From: Pontibacter mangrovi
GTDB lineage: Bacteria; Bacteroidota; Bacteroidia; Cytophagales; Hymenobacteraceae
Reading direction: 5' to 3'
Length of the DNA stretch: 64,000 nucleotides
NCBI RefSeq assembly: GCF_006385705.1
Contig: NZ_VFRQ01000001.1
Span: forward strand, 744,001-808,000
A program made the translations under genes and the position numbers. The notes below the pieces were generated by a model. The model was not told where the DNA came from and did not search any database. It saw nothing but the letters and a program-made list of their open reading frames with translations. Shown here piece after piece: positions 1-9,442 of this stretch. Numbering within the stretch: position 1 is the first letter of the stretch; each line of letters begins with the position of its first letter.

Positions 1-668
1 GCGATTTGCTGAACGGGCAGATACTGGACACGCTGTTGGAAAAAGGGATCACCCGCTTCGACATCGCCAGCATAGATCGCTACCACAAACACGCCGGCGC
101 CCGCCTGATGGAGCTGGCGGAGCTCTTTGCGAGCCGCGGCGTGAACGGCGACGACAAAGACCCGCTGGTGGAGAAAAGCACCTACCTCACCAAACACAAA
201 GCCAGCTGGGGTTACTGGGGCGCTACCATTGATATGTGGCTGGGCGGCAATTGGGCTCGCGGCCGCGCCTATGAAAAAGGCCTCTGGAAAGAAGACCCGG
301 AGCACAACTTCTGCGCTATCCTTTCCGGCGGCAAGGGTTTTTTAACCGGTGCCGAAGACATCCCGCAGGAAATCTCCATCCAGCTCTGGAAGATCAACCC
401 CTGCTGCCCCGGCACCAAGGTACCCCTCGGCGACGCCCGCACCGAAAAAGTAGCCGACGTGCTACAGCGGGTGTCTAAATCAGAGATCTGGCAGAAGATA
501 AACGAGGGCAAACCTTTAGAAATGGGCGAAAGCATCGGCGTGACAGCAGAACTCGCCAAAGAACGCACGGCGCAACTCAAGAACATCTGCCTGTGGTGCG
601 ATGAGTTTTTTGAAAAGCATTACCAGGGCGAGGCGGTGGAGCGCAGTTGTGGTGGGTGTAGGAGGTGA
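1..668 (+). CDS. Unrecognised protein, 5' end outside the window
   Basis: The frame is open to the left window edge, so this is probably the C-terminal part of a longer protein; a TTG at position 6 could be an internal Leu rather than a start. The visible ~222 residues are soluble, Trp-rich in the middle (SWGYWG, WLGGNWARG) and contain several Cys: PCCPG near residue 133, CLWC near 195 and a final CGGC. This pattern could bind a metal or be structural, but I recognise no family. It ends in TGA at 666-668. The next 370 bp carry hairpins and no credible gene. Confidence 0.7.
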   Translation, partial: DLLNGQILDTLLEKGITRFDIASIDRYHKHAGARLMELAELFASRGVNGDDKDPLVEKSTYLTKHKASWGYWGATIDMWLGGNWARGRAYEKGLWKEDPEHNFCAILSGGKGFLTGAEDIPQEISIQLWKINPCCPGTKVPLGDARTEKVADVLQRVSKSEIWQKINEGKPLEMGESIGVTAELAKERTAQLKNICLWCDEFFEKHYQGEAVERSCGGCRR

Positions 669-718
669 TAACAGAGGGGCTTTACCGGTTCACACTGCCG
701 CTGCTGGAGACTCCTGCT

Positions 719-742
719 GTTCCGGACTTCCTAGTCCGGAAC
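719..742. repeat. REP-like hairpin 1
   Basis: GTTCCGGACT and AGTCCGGAAC form a perfect 10-bp stem around the loop TCCT. It pairs with a second hairpin 10 bp downstream that has a different stem but the same loop. Confidence 0.6.
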
Positions 743-752
743 TACTGCTGCT

Positions 753-770
753 GGGGATTTCCTAATCCCC
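753..770. repeat. REP-like hairpin 2
   Basis: GGGGATT and AATCCCC form a perfect 7-bp stem around TCCT. Stem bases differ from hairpin 1 but compensate, which points to selection on the fold and the loop rather than chance. Confidence 0.6.
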
Positions 771-1038
771 GTTTCTGCAGTACCAGACAAAACCACCCCT
801 GCCCCTCCTTGTCCAAGGAAGTAGTAATCAGCAGGTGTAAACCCACCCCTAGAGGGCTACGCTCGCTAGCTCAAAACTCGCGTTTTGGCTTGTCCTGAGG
901 AGGGGAATTGAGCTGGAACTCCATAAGCTGAAGTTATCTTTTCTCATCCAAGTCTTTGGGTTGGGGCAGGGGCCTCATGTATTCTCCAAAACACAATACC
1001 CTGCCTTTGAGTAAGTATAAACTACTAAACAGAAGTTT

Positions 1039-1551
1039 ATGCAAGACAAAGACCATACTTCAGAAGAAGCTGCCACCACCGCCTCACGTGTGGCCGGAGC
1101 TATCGGCAAGGGCATAGTGGCCGGCTTAATCGGTACTGCCGTCATGACCATTGCCCAGATGATAGAGATGCAGATGAGCGGCCGCGAATCCAGCGACACG
1201 CCGTACAAGGCTGCCAAGAAAGTGTATGGCGTTAAGGCCGAAGACGAAGACGCGAAAGAAAACATCAACAACCTGATCCACTTTGCCTACGGCACCGCCT
1301 GGGGCATACCGCGGGCGCTGCTGGCAGAGTTCGGAGTAAGCGGGGCAACTGGCACCTTTGCGCACTTTGGCGCCGTGTGGGGTACTGAGCTAGCTGTGTT
1401 GCCGCAGTTGGGGATCATGAAGCCAGTAACTGACTGGAAGCCGAAGGCCATCAGCGAAGATATTGTGTTTCATACTGTCTATGCTGTTGCCACAGGCATG
1501 GTGGCCGACGCCCTGGTGCATTGGTCTGAAGAAACGGACATAGCGGAGTAG
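1039..1551 (+). CDS. Small membrane protein, YagU/DUF1440-like
   Basis: A 170-residue protein with at least three hydrophobic segments: about 20-42 (a Gly/Ala-rich helix with VAGLIGTAVMTIAQM), about 85-130, and a C-terminal one near 145-162. Length, the glycine-rich first helix followed by a charged loop, and the conserved-looking NNLIHFAYGTAWG resemble the YagU/DUF1440-type inner-membrane proteins, whose function is not firmly known. The family assignment is from memory of the pattern and is tentative. It stands alone between the REP-like block and the M28 peptidase gene. A copy of the AAGTATA word lies just upstream near 1014. Confidence 0.6.
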   Translation: MQDKDHTSEEAATTASRVAGAIGKGIVAGLIGTAVMTIAQMIEMQMSGRESSDTPYKAAKKVYGVKAEDEDAKENINNLIHFAYGTAWGIPRALLAEFGVSGATGTFAHFGAVWGTELAVLPQLGIMKPVTDWKPKAISEDIVFHTVYAVATGMVADALVHWSEETDIAE

Positions 1552-1676
1552 GCATCGCTGTGATTACTGATAAAGCGGTTTGTACCTGAAGCCCTCTTTT
1601 TTAGTATCATCTTACTTTTGAGATAGTATTGGCGGCTGTTTATGCTTTTATTTACAGTATAATCAACTGAACAAGT

Positions 1677-3329
1677 ATGGACCTGAAAAAAATTGCATGG
1701 GGGCTCTGCCTGCTGCTGGTCTCCTCCAGCAGCTTTGCCCAATCCGCCGACGTACCAAAGCCGGTAGCCAAAGCCCTGAAAAAAGTAACGCCCTCCGACA
1801 TTGAGCAGCACATTGCTTACCTGGCCGACGACAAACTGCTAGGCAGAAAGCCCGGTACACCCGGTTATCAAATGGCCGTAGATTACGTGACCGATCAGTT
1901 TAAAAAGTTAGCTGTTGCTCCTGCCGGAGAAAACGGTACATTCCTGCAAACAGTCCGCATACGCACCGCCCTCACCAGCCCCGATGCCAAACTGCAACTT
2001 CAGGCTGACAGTGGCGCTTCTGAAACCTTGGCTTACGGCAAAGACTTCGTCATCTTCCCGAACCCTGGCCAGCAGCAGGTTGCCATTGAACAGGCCCCGC
2101 TGGTGTTTGCCGGCTACGGCATCAGCGCCCCCGACCTGGGCTACGATGATTACGCCAACATCGACGCAAAAGGCAAAGTGGTGGTGATTCTGCGCGGCGT
2201 GCCACAGGACTTCTCTTCCACCGTGGCCTCTTACAGCATGGATGTGCAGACAATCTTGAAAAACGCCGCTGCCCATGGTGCCGTGGGGGTACTGGTTGGC
2301 TCGCCAAACCCTAATGGCAAACTCCCTACCTTTTCCAGTGGCATGAGCAGTGTAATGGCCGCCGACGGAAGCGTGGCGACCTCCCGAACCTATCATCCTG
2401 CCATAAAACTACTGGGCATGGTAGATTACAACACGCTGCAAAAGCTTTTGGCGTCTGCAGGCAGGGACGTGCAAGAGGCAAGCAGCAGCATTAAAGAAGG
2501 AAAGACCGCTTCAGCCATATTTCCATTCTCCATCAGTGGCAGCTACAGCAACAGCTACCAGGACATCGAGAGTTACAATGTAGTTGGCAAGATAGAAGGC
2601 TCCGACCCGGTGCTGAAAAACGAGTACGTGGTGCACAGTGCCCACCTGGACCACGTGGGAATAGGCAAACCCGTAGATGGCGACTCGATTTACAACGGTG
2701 CCCATGATAATGCCTCGGGGGTGGCCAGCCTACTGGAGATTGCGCATGTATACCACAACCTTAAAACAAAGCCGAAGCGCTCTGTACTGATCGTGATGGT
2801 AACTGCTGAGGAAATGGGGCTGCTGGGCTCGGCTTACTTTGCCCAACATCCTACCGTGCCTGCCACGCAACTGGTAGCAGACGTAAACACCGACATGCCA
2901 ACGCTCATAGCTCCTCTGCTGGCGGTAGTGCCTTTGGGGGCGGCACACTCCTCTTTGGCAGAAAAAGTGCAGCAGGCCAGCAGTTATTTAGGCCTGGATG
3001 TGGAGGAAGACCCGGAGCCGGAGCAGAACCGCTTCGTGCGCAGCGACCAGTACAGCTTCGTTACCCAAGGCATTCCCGCACTGCACATCAAGTATGGCAA
3101 CAAAACCCTAGACGGCAAAGACAACCTGGACGAGACCGTAAAAGTATGGCGCGAGAAATTCTACCACAAGCCGCAGGATAACTACAAAGGCGGCACCTTC
3201 GACTTTGAGGCTGCTAAAAAGTATGTGCAGCTCAATTTCCTGATCGGCTACCTGGTGGCCCAGGACGAGCAACGGCCAACCTGGAACGAAGGCGACTTCT
3301 TCGGGACAAGGTTTGGGAGCAGGGAGTAA
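1677..3329 (+). CDS. Secreted M28-family zinc peptidase with PA domain
   Basis: A 550-residue exported aminopeptidase-like enzyme. Residues 1-22 are a signal peptide ending in SFAQS. A PA-type insert occupies roughly 130-270. The M28 catalytic domain follows, and all five expected two-zinc ligands are visible: His323 (SAHLDH), Asp344 (GAHDNASG), Glu379 next to the general base Glu378 (TAEEMGLLGS), Asp406 (VNTDM) and His470 (ALHIKYG). The family removes N-terminal amino acids or cleaves peptides in the periplasm or outside the cell. The gene is monocistronic; a strong bidirectional terminator separates it from the convergent sus operon. Exact substrate cannot be read from the sequence. Confidence 0.93.
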   Translation: MDLKKIAWGLCLLLVSSSSFAQSADVPKPVAKALKKVTPSDIEQHIAYLADDKLLGRKPGTPGYQMAVDYVTDQFKKLAVAPAGENGTFLQTVRIRTALTSPDAKLQLQADSGASETLAYGKDFVIFPNPGQQQVAIEQAPLVFAGYGISAPDLGYDDYANIDAKGKVVVILRGVPQDFSSTVASYSMDVQTILKNAAAHGAVGVLVGSPNPNGKLPTFSSGMSSVMAADGSVATSRTYHPAIKLLGMVDYNTLQKLLASAGRDVQEASSSIKEGKTASAIFPFSISGSYSNSYQDIESYNVVGKIEGSDPVLKNEYVVHSAHLDHVGIGKPVDGDSIYNGAHDNASGVASLLEIAHVYHNLKTKPKRSVLIVMVTAEEMGLLGSAYFAQHPTVPATQLVADVNTDMPTLIAPLLAVVPLGAAHSSLAEKVQQASSYLGLDVEEDPEPEQNRFVRSDQYSFVTQGIPALHIKYGNKTLDGKDNLDETVKVWREKFYHKPQDNYKGGTFDFEAAKKYVQLNFLIGYLVAQDEQRPTWNEGDFFGTRFGSRE

Positions 3330-3356
3330 CAGGTAGAAGTGATGACCGAATAAAAT

Positions 3357-3395
3357 AAAAACAGCCCGGCTGCAAATGCAGCCGGGCTGTTTTTA
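3357..3395. terminator. Bidirectional rho-independent terminator
   Basis: ACAGCCCGGCTGC (3361-3373) and its complement (3378-3390) form a perfect 13-bp stem with loop AAAT, flanked by A4 on the left and T5 on the right. It ends both the M28 gene (plus) and the SusE gene (minus). Confidence 0.93.
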
Positions 3396-3412
3396 TTCTT
3401 GACTAAGAGGAT

Positions 3413-4459
3413 TTACTGCTTTGTGATGGTATAAGTCACTGTTTCGTCCTCATTCTCCAGGTCAAGCACTATTTCATAAGTACCAGCGTCGGAAATCACG
3501 ATATTGGTACCACCCTGCTCCAGCACGTTATCGCCGTTATCTTCACCGTAATTTACGGCCCAGTCATCGTTAAATCGGAACTTGATCTCGCCAGCGGTAA
3601 GGTCTGTGGTTAATTTCCAAACGCCCTCCTCATTGTCATACTTCATGTTCGTATCGGCATCCCAACCTCCTGCAGTTGCGTTGCCAATCAGGCCCCACGA
3701 ATGTTTCGCAGCTGACCAAGTCATCGCATTCAGATCAACAGTAATCATGTAACTGTCCTTTGCCGGAACAGTAAGGTTTGATCCGTTTACGGCCAAAGTA
3801 CCAGCAGCGTCTCCGGCACCATAGTTTAGGTCCCAGTTTCTGCCTGCGGTTATTTTAAACTCCAAGGATCCGGCGTCTACAAAGCTAATCACACCTTGGT
3901 AGATACCGTTATCTTCCACTGAAATAAGCGCAGGGGCAGTGCCTGGGTTCCAACCCTGGTAGTCGCCAGGAACATATACATAACCCGGCTCCACGTAGGT
4001 AGAGTAAGGCGTAACGTTCACGGTGGTAGTGTTAGAGTACATCGGGCTAACCAGATCAGATACCGTAGCTTTAATCCTTATGCTAATGTCATGCGCCTCC
4101 TCTGGCGTATACTTTAGCTTTGTAAGAAGCGTGTTCAACTCTTCTACTGTGTATACTTTCTCTGATTCATTCCCGAGCGACACATTGTATGGGTCTACAA
4201 AGTTATCTCCGGCAGTATCAATCTGCAGCCAATATTCTACGGCAGCTTTGTAGCCATAGTCCGCCTCACCCCAAGATAAGGTTACAGCTTCTTCTCCAGC
4301 TTGCTCTTCGGTTAAGACAATATTGTCTGTTGATGCCGTGAGCACAGGGGCATCACCTGGACGCAGCACAAGCCTCTCCTCATCTTTATCGCAGGAGAAC
4401 AGTGCCACCGCCAGGAGGCATAGTAATGATATTTTATTCAGCCAAATTTTCATGGTCAT
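3413..4459 (-). CDS. SusE/SusF-like outer-membrane glycan-binding lipoprotein
   Basis: A 348-residue surface lipoprotein. The N-terminus is a lipoprotein signal with the lipobox Cys at about residue 23 (ALFSC), followed by acidic residues typical of surface export in Bacteroidota. Residues ~35-150 match the SusE N-terminal Ig-like domain (APVLTASTDNIVLTE, then VTLSWGEADYG). The rest has two repeated beta-sandwich units with Trp-rich binding signatures (PGDYQGWNPG, WGLIGNATAGGWDAD) like the starch-binding modules of SusE/SusF. It is the last gene of the minus-strand sus operon, 56 bp after susD. In characterised systems these proteins hold starch chains at the cell surface next to SusCD. An alternative ATG lies two codons in. 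Confidence 0.9.
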   Translation of the reverse strand: MTMKIWLNKISLLCLLAVALFSCDKDEERLVLRPGDAPVLTASTDNIVLTEEQAGEEAVTLSWGEADYGYKAAVEYWLQIDTAGDNFVDPYNVSLGNESEKVYTVEELNTLLTKLKYTPEEAHDISIRIKATVSDLVSPMYSNTTTVNVTPYSTYVEPGYVYVPGDYQGWNPGTAPALISVEDNGIYQGVISFVDAGSLEFKITAGRNWDLNYGAGDAAGTLAVNGSNLTVPAKDSYMITVDLNAMTWSAAKHSWGLIGNATAGGWDADTNMKYDNEEGVWKLTTDLTAGEIKFRFNDDWAVNYGEDNGDNVLEQGGTNIVISDAGTYEIVLDLENEDETVTYTITKQ

Positions 4460-4515
4460 AAAAATTGATTGTTGAAGTATAAGTATGGAGCCGCTGGTGC
4501 GGCTCCATACCTCTC

Positions 4516-6114
4516 TTATCTTGTATATCCAGGGTTCTGGTCCAGGTTTGGATTAGCAGTGAGGTCTGTTGCAGGTAGCGGGAACAGAATATGGTACTCC
4601 TCTACTCCTCTACCCTCTTTTACTGCGCCTTTCCATGGCCACACATAGCTATCTGAGGTAAACTTGTTAAAGCGGATCAGGTCTGTACGGCGGTGCGCCT
4701 CCCAATAGAGTTCTCTGGCACGCTCATCCAGTATAAAGTCTAGGGTAAGCTGGCCTTGAGAAATCTGTCCATCTGCCGGATCAAGGAAAGCTCTTCCGCG
4801 CAGATCATTTACCAGTTGCAGGGCCAGCGCCTGATCACCACTTCCGCCACGCTTCACAGCCTCAGCATACATCAGGTATACGTCTGCCAACCGGAACATC
4901 GGAAAGTCAGTGTCAGGATGGTCGCCGGCAGCATCTGAGCCTACTTCACCGGTAGAGGTAACGTTTCGCCATTTTTCAATGGCGTAGCCATCTGTAAAGG
5001 TGAACAGGTCGTTTATCTCCAGCTCCTGGCCGTTTGTGTAGAAGTTAGCACGGTCATCGGTTGTGCCGCTAATATCCTCAAACTTGTTCACGAAGGTTTT
5101 TGTAGTGCGCAAACCAGCCCAACCACCGTTGATGCCGAATTCAGAGGCATTCATGCTGCCGCCTACAGGGGCATGTACCAGATAGGTCATCCCGCCCCAG
5201 GTAGTGGTTCTTGTGCCATCAAAAGTGATCGCGAAAATAATCTCGCTTGAGTTGTTATTGTCTGCCAGGAACAGGTTGTCGTAATCCTCCTCTAAGGTAT
5301 AACCGGCATCAATTACCTTTTTAGCATAGGCCGCAGCCTCGTCATACTTTGCTTCCCCGGTGTATACCTCGGCATTCAGGTACAGCTTTGTCAGCAAGGT
5401 CCACGCGGCGGCTTTGTCAGCACGGCCGTACTCATTCTGGCGCGCATCCACTAGCTGACCTTCTATCTTCTGGAGTTCATCTACGATATAGTTGAAAAGA
5501 TCGGTACGCGTGGTCTGCTCTGGCAGGAAGAAACCTACTTCATCCTCATCTGTAACAAACGGTACATTGCCATACAGGTCCAGGGCATGCCAATAGCTAA
5601 GCGCTCTCAGGAAGCGGGCCTCTGCATGGAACTGCCTGGCCGTCTCCAGGTTTGCCCCTGTAATGCCACGGCTATCTAACTTGTCATCCGATGTCTCACG
5701 GATAAACTCGTTAGTTAGTGATACCTGATAGAAGATACGGTCATAGAGGGCACGCAGGAACTCGTTGCCTGACGTCCAGTCCATGTCGTGCAGGTCACGC
5801 AGGTTACCGTCGTTCCAGCTTATCACAGCCTCGTCGGTGGTCAGCTCCTGAGCCTGCCAGTACTGACGCAGGTAGTTAGAGAAGCCCTCGTCTATCCCCC
5901 CAATGTCGGGGCGGCCTGCTGGCCCCTGCTGGCCGGTTACCGCATAACCGGCATACAGCTTGGCCAGGATAGGCTTATAGTTATTAAAATCCTGATACAC
6001 TTTATCTGACACCACATCATACTTGGGAGTGATGTCAAGGTTTTGCTCACAGGAGGCCGCCGTTACAACTAGCGCGCCGGCCATCAGTATGTTTTTTATG
6101 AATCTGGTATTCAT
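4516..6114 (-). CDS. SusD/RagB-family outer-membrane lipoprotein
   Basis: A 532-residue SusD-like lipoprotein with lipobox Cys at about residue 22 (TAASC). The N-terminal half carries the tetratricopeptide-like helices of the family (ARFLRALSYWHALDLYGNVPFVTDE is the diagnostic stretch). The C-terminus has the usual RARELYWEAHRRTDLIRFNKF and ends in NPGYTR. SusD proteins form a lid over the SusC channel and capture oligosaccharides at the surface. The gene is 21 bp downstream of susC and upstream of susE, so the three are surely co-transcribed. Neighbouring GH13 and SusE suggest an alpha-glucan ligand, which is inference. Confidence 0.95.
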   Translation of the reverse strand: MNTRFIKNILMAGALVVTAASCEQNLDITPKYDVVSDKVYQDFNNYKPILAKLYAGYAVTGQQGPAGRPDIGGIDEGFSNYLRQYWQAQELTTDEAVISWNDGNLRDLHDMDWTSGNEFLRALYDRIFYQVSLTNEFIRETSDDKLDSRGITGANLETARQFHAEARFLRALSYWHALDLYGNVPFVTDEDEVGFFLPEQTTRTDLFNYIVDELQKIEGQLVDARQNEYGRADKAAAWTLLTKLYLNAEVYTGEAKYDEAAAYAKKVIDAGYTLEEDYDNLFLADNNNSSEIIFAITFDGTRTTTWGGMTYLVHAPVGGSMNASEFGINGGWAGLRTTKTFVNKFEDISGTTDDRANFYTNGQELEINDLFTFTDGYAIEKWRNVTSTGEVGSDAAGDHPDTDFPMFRLADVYLMYAEAVKRGGSGDQALALQLVNDLRGRAFLDPADGQISQGQLTLDFILDERARELYWEAHRRTDLIRFNKFTSDSYVWPWKGAVKEGRGVEEYHILFPLPATDLTANPNLDQNPGYTR

Positions 6115-6135
6115 ATCTTTCTTTCGTTAAGCAAA

Positions 6136-9100
6136 TTACAAGTTCACGTTTAAGCCCAGCGTGAAAATTCTAGGTCTTGGATACAGCGTGTAGTCAATCC
6201 CTGAGAACACCTCAGGGTCCAGGCCGTTGTAGTTTGTGATGACAAACAGGTTCTGAGCGTTGGCAGTAACCCTTAGGCCAACTTTATCATTGAACAGCCT
6301 ATCGAAGGTATACCCCAGCGTCAGGTTATCCATGCGCAGGAAAGAGGCATTTTCAATGTAGTAGTCAGAGAAGTACTGGTAACGCTCGAAATCTGTCTCC
6401 AGCACGTTGCGCGACACGTTATTGAGATACCCAGAGAAGGAGTATGACTGTCTGGCACCCAGGTTAGAGTACACGTTGTTGTACACGTAGTTGTTAAAGT
6501 TGCCGCGAAGCACAGTGCTCAGGTCCCACTTGCCATAAGAAAGCTGGGTGTTAAAGCCTAAGTTAAAGCTGGCAGCCGGCTTCTTGTACAGGTATTTGTC
6601 TTCCGGGCTGATCACACCATCACCATTCAGGTCTGCATACAGGCCTTCAATAGGTTTCCCATCAGCATCATACACCTGCTTGTATACATAGTATGCAAAT
6701 GGGGCATAGCCTACTCTATACTTTTGGATGGTGTTGCCTGTGCCACCTGTAATGCCACCAATGTCATACCCTGCAAAATCAGGGTTCTCTACCTTACTCA
6801 GGTTGGTGATCTCCTGGTTGATGTAGGTACCGTTCAGGCCAATATTCCAGGTAAGCTTCTCATTGTCTATGGCCGTAAAGTTAACAGCTGCCTCAAAACC
6901 TTGGGTTTCCATGTTACCTACGTTGGTAAACAGCCTATTAGTAAGGTTAGTACCGGCGGCAACGTTAATTTCAGCCAACAGATCTTTTGTGTCCTTAAAG
7001 AAGTAGTCTAAGCTACCGGTTACCCTGTTGTTGGCAAAACCAAAATCCAGGCCTGCGTTATACGTGGTGGTTTCCTCCCACTTAATGCCGGTGTCATACC
7101 CCTCAGCTCTGAAGGTAGGGTAGAACGTGTTGCCGAACTGGTACTGGGCAGTGTTATCGCCTCTTGTATAGCGCGCCAGGTACGGGAACTCAGGACCTAT
7201 ATCCTGCTGACCTGTTATACCATAGCCTACACGTAGCTTCAGATCTGAAACCGCGGTTAAGTTTTTCAAAAAAACTTCTTCGCTGATCCTCCAGGCAAAC
7301 GCAAGCGCCGGGAAAACGCCCCAACGGTTATCTTCTGAGAACCTGGAAGAGCCATCGTAACGCACGGTACCTGTAAAGATGTAGCGATCCAAAAGCGTAT
7401 AGTTCAGTCTTCCGAAGTATGATTTAAGTCTTACCTGAGAGTAAGCAGGTATAAAATCGGGCTCTTCGCCGAGCGTGTTTCCTTCGGTATCCTGGAAAGC
7501 GAAGTCCGGGGCTTCGGAGATAAACTCCTGGAAAGAGTAACCTGCGGTTGCATCCACACGGCTTGAGCCGGTGCCAAACTCTTTCTGGTAGTTGAGGTAG
7601 AAGTCGAAAAGGTTATTTTCCTTTTTCTGGGCATAGCGTGATATAGTTTCCACTCCCCAGTTATTTGGAGCATAATCAGCAGCCGTTATAGTAGAGCCAT
7701 CGCTGTCTGACCGGTCCGTTCCGATGTTGAGGTTGGCCTTCAGTTCTGGCAGGAAGTGAAACTTGTAATCCAGCTGCACATTTCCTAACCACCTGTTTAC
7801 CTCGCCGCTGTCATCTCGCTGGTACAGCATACTCAGCGGGTTAGCAGGGGCTAAGGTGTTCCAGCCGTCTGCATCTTCCCACTGGAAGTAGCCGCCAAAA
7901 CTCTCACCGTTGTTGTAGACTGGCTGTGTCGGATCGAAGATAATGGCTGAACCAATGGCGCCTTCGTTTGCAAATACGCTTTTTGTTTTAGCTCCTCTGA
8001 AATTAACGTTAGCTGTCAGGTGATCATCTAAAAACGTAGGGCTAAGGTTCACACCAACTGAGCCTCTTTTAAAGTTAGACGTCTTCAGCACACCATCCTG
8101 GTTCAGGTAACCTAACGATACACGGTAAGGAAGGAATTTATAAGTACCGCTCAGGCTCAGGTTATTGTCTGTGGTATAGGCGTTTCTGAAAATCAGGTCC
8201 TGCCAATCAGTGTTCTCACCGCCTAAAAGTGCCTTTTGTGCATCGGTTCCTTTTTCTGTCACCAAGGCTCTGAACTCATCTCCGTTAAGCACATCGATGG
8301 TATTCGGTACCGTAGCGATAGAGTGTTGGGTTGTGAAATTAACCGCGATCTTCTTGCCAGCTTCCCCCTTTTTAGTAGTAATGATGATGACACCGTTAGA
8401 CGCACGCGAGCCATATATGGCAGTGGCAGAGGCATCTTTTAATACGTTAAAGGAGGCGATATCATCGGGATTGATAAAGCTTAGCGGGTTGGCTGCACCA
8501 GAAACGCTCGAGTTCGCCACAGGTACACCGTCTATAACGATCAGCGGGTCATTGCTGGCAAAAAGAGAGGCGCCGCCACGGATTCGGATGGTGCTGCCAG
8601 AGCCTGGTGCACCGCCGTTTGAGGTGATCTGCACACCGGCAACTTTACCTTGAATGAGTTGTTCTGGCGTAGTGACCTGGCCTTTCACAAACTCCTCCTC
8701 AGATACAGCCGTTACTGAACCCGTGATGTCGCTCTTGCGCTGGGTGCCGTAGCCCACCACCACTACTTCCTGCAGTGCCTCTGCATCCTGCCCGAGCGTT
8801 ACGTTCAGGGTGCGCTGGTTCCCTACCTGCACCTGCTGCGTCGTATAGCCGATGTAGGAGAACACCAGTACGGCACCCTGCTCTGGCACCGAAAGGCTGA
8901 AGTTACCGCTGGCATCGGTAGAGGTTCCGCGGGTTGTTCCCTGCAGCACCACTGTTACGCCCGGAAGTCCTGTGCCTGTCTCGTCTGTTACCTTGCCTGT
9001 GACGGTTACGTTTGTTTGGCTTTTGGCACTTTTGCGCTCGCGCACCGGAGAAGAAGCAGGAGCCGCAGCGGGCGCCGCTTTCTGGATGATGTACACGGCA

Positions 9101-9438
9101 TCCACTTTTTTGTAGGTAAGGCCGGCAGGCTCCAGCACCGCGCGCAGCACCACGTCAGCGTTTTTCTCGCCGGCCAGAGAGCTAGGCACCTTTAGCTGCA
9201 GGTTCTCAGCCACATCCGCTTTATAAGAGAACTGGATGCCGAACCGCTGCTGCAGGTCGTTTAAAGCCTCCGCCAGCGTTTTGTTGGCGTGCGCCTGGTT
9301 CGTGGCGCGGGTACCGGTTGCCAGTTCCAGCTGCACGTCCGAAGCATAGAGATGCTGGGAAATGCCCGGCAGGCTTAGGCAACACAACGCAGTAGACAGG
9401 CCCAGGGCCTTCACTCTACGGGTATATTTGTTTCGCAT
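6136..9438 (-). CDS. SusC/RagA-family TonB-dependent receptor with STN domain
   Basis: A 1100-residue outer-membrane transporter. A signal peptide (~1-28) is followed by an STN domain (~52-116; LAEALNDLQQRFGIQFSY), a carboxypeptidase-regulatory-like beta-sandwich (~145-220; GKVTDETGTGLPGVTVVLQG), the TonB box and plug (~225-370; VVVGYGTQRKSDITGSV, then IRIRGGASL and the DASATAIYGSRASNGVIIITTKKG stretch), and a 22-strand-type barrel to the C-terminus. The STN domain indicates that transport is coupled to a trans-envelope signal through a FecR anti-sigma factor, and a fecR gene sits only 4 bp upstream. Together with SusD it imports oligosaccharides using TonB energy. Confidence 0.95.
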   Translation of the reverse strand: MRNKYTRRVKALGLSTALCCLSLPGISQHLYASDVQLELATGTRATNQAHANKTLAEALNDLQQRFGIQFSYKADVAENLQLKVPSSLAGEKNADVVLRAVLEPAGLTYKKVDAVYIIQKAAPAAAPASSPVRERKSAKSQTNVTVTGKVTDETGTGLPGVTVVLQGTTRGTSTDASGNFSLSVPEQGAVLVFSYIGYTTQQVQVGNQRTLNVTLGQDAEALQEVVVVGYGTQRKSDITGSVTAVSEEEFVKGQVTTPEQLIQGKVAGVQITSNGGAPGSGSTIRIRGGASLFASNDPLIVIDGVPVANSSVSGAANPLSFINPDDIASFNVLKDASATAIYGSRASNGVIIITTKKGEAGKKIAVNFTTQHSIATVPNTIDVLNGDEFRALVTEKGTDAQKALLGGENTDWQDLIFRNAYTTDNNLSLSGTYKFLPYRVSLGYLNQDGVLKTSNFKRGSVGVNLSPTFLDDHLTANVNFRGAKTKSVFANEGAIGSAIIFDPTQPVYNNGESFGGYFQWEDADGWNTLAPANPLSMLYQRDDSGEVNRWLGNVQLDYKFHFLPELKANLNIGTDRSDSDGSTITAADYAPNNWGVETISRYAQKKENNLFDFYLNYQKEFGTGSSRVDATAGYSFQEFISEAPDFAFQDTEGNTLGEEPDFIPAYSQVRLKSYFGRLNYTLLDRYIFTGTVRYDGSSRFSEDNRWGVFPALAFAWRISEEVFLKNLTAVSDLKLRVGYGITGQQDIGPEFPYLARYTRGDNTAQYQFGNTFYPTFRAEGYDTGIKWEETTTYNAGLDFGFANNRVTGSLDYFFKDTKDLLAEINVAAGTNLTNRLFTNVGNMETQGFEAAVNFTAIDNEKLTWNIGLNGTYINQEITNLSKVENPDFAGYDIGGITGGTGNTIQKYRVGYAPFAYYVYKQVYDADGKPIEGLYADLNGDGVISPEDKYLYKKPAASFNLGFNTQLSYGKWDLSTVLRGNFNNYVYNNVYSNLGARQSYSFSGYLNNVSRNVLETDFERYQYFSDYYIENASFLRMDNLTLGYTFDRLFNDKVGLRVTANAQNLFVITNYNGLDPEVFSGIDYTLYPRPRIFTLGLNVNL

Positions 9439-9442
9439 AAGA

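Larger units (their letters stand above)
669..1038. other. Non-coding spacer with a hairpin-rich, REP-like block
   Basis: This 370 bp spacer has no convincing gene; the 77-codon frame at 665-898 lacks a ribosome site and overlaps palindromes. It holds two adjacent hairpins with identical TCCT loops (719-742 and 753-770), a CAAAAC/GTTTTG hairpin at 872-887, and an 8-bp inverted repeat CCCCTCCT (802-809) with AGGAGGGG (898-905) enclosing about 90 bp. The layout resembles bacterial REP or small MITE-like intergenic elements. Confidence 0.5.

Noticed and set aside
665..898. 77-codon ORF starting inside the preceding stop region
   Set aside because: It runs through two perfect hairpins and has no ribosome site or plausible composition; the block is a non-coding repeat.
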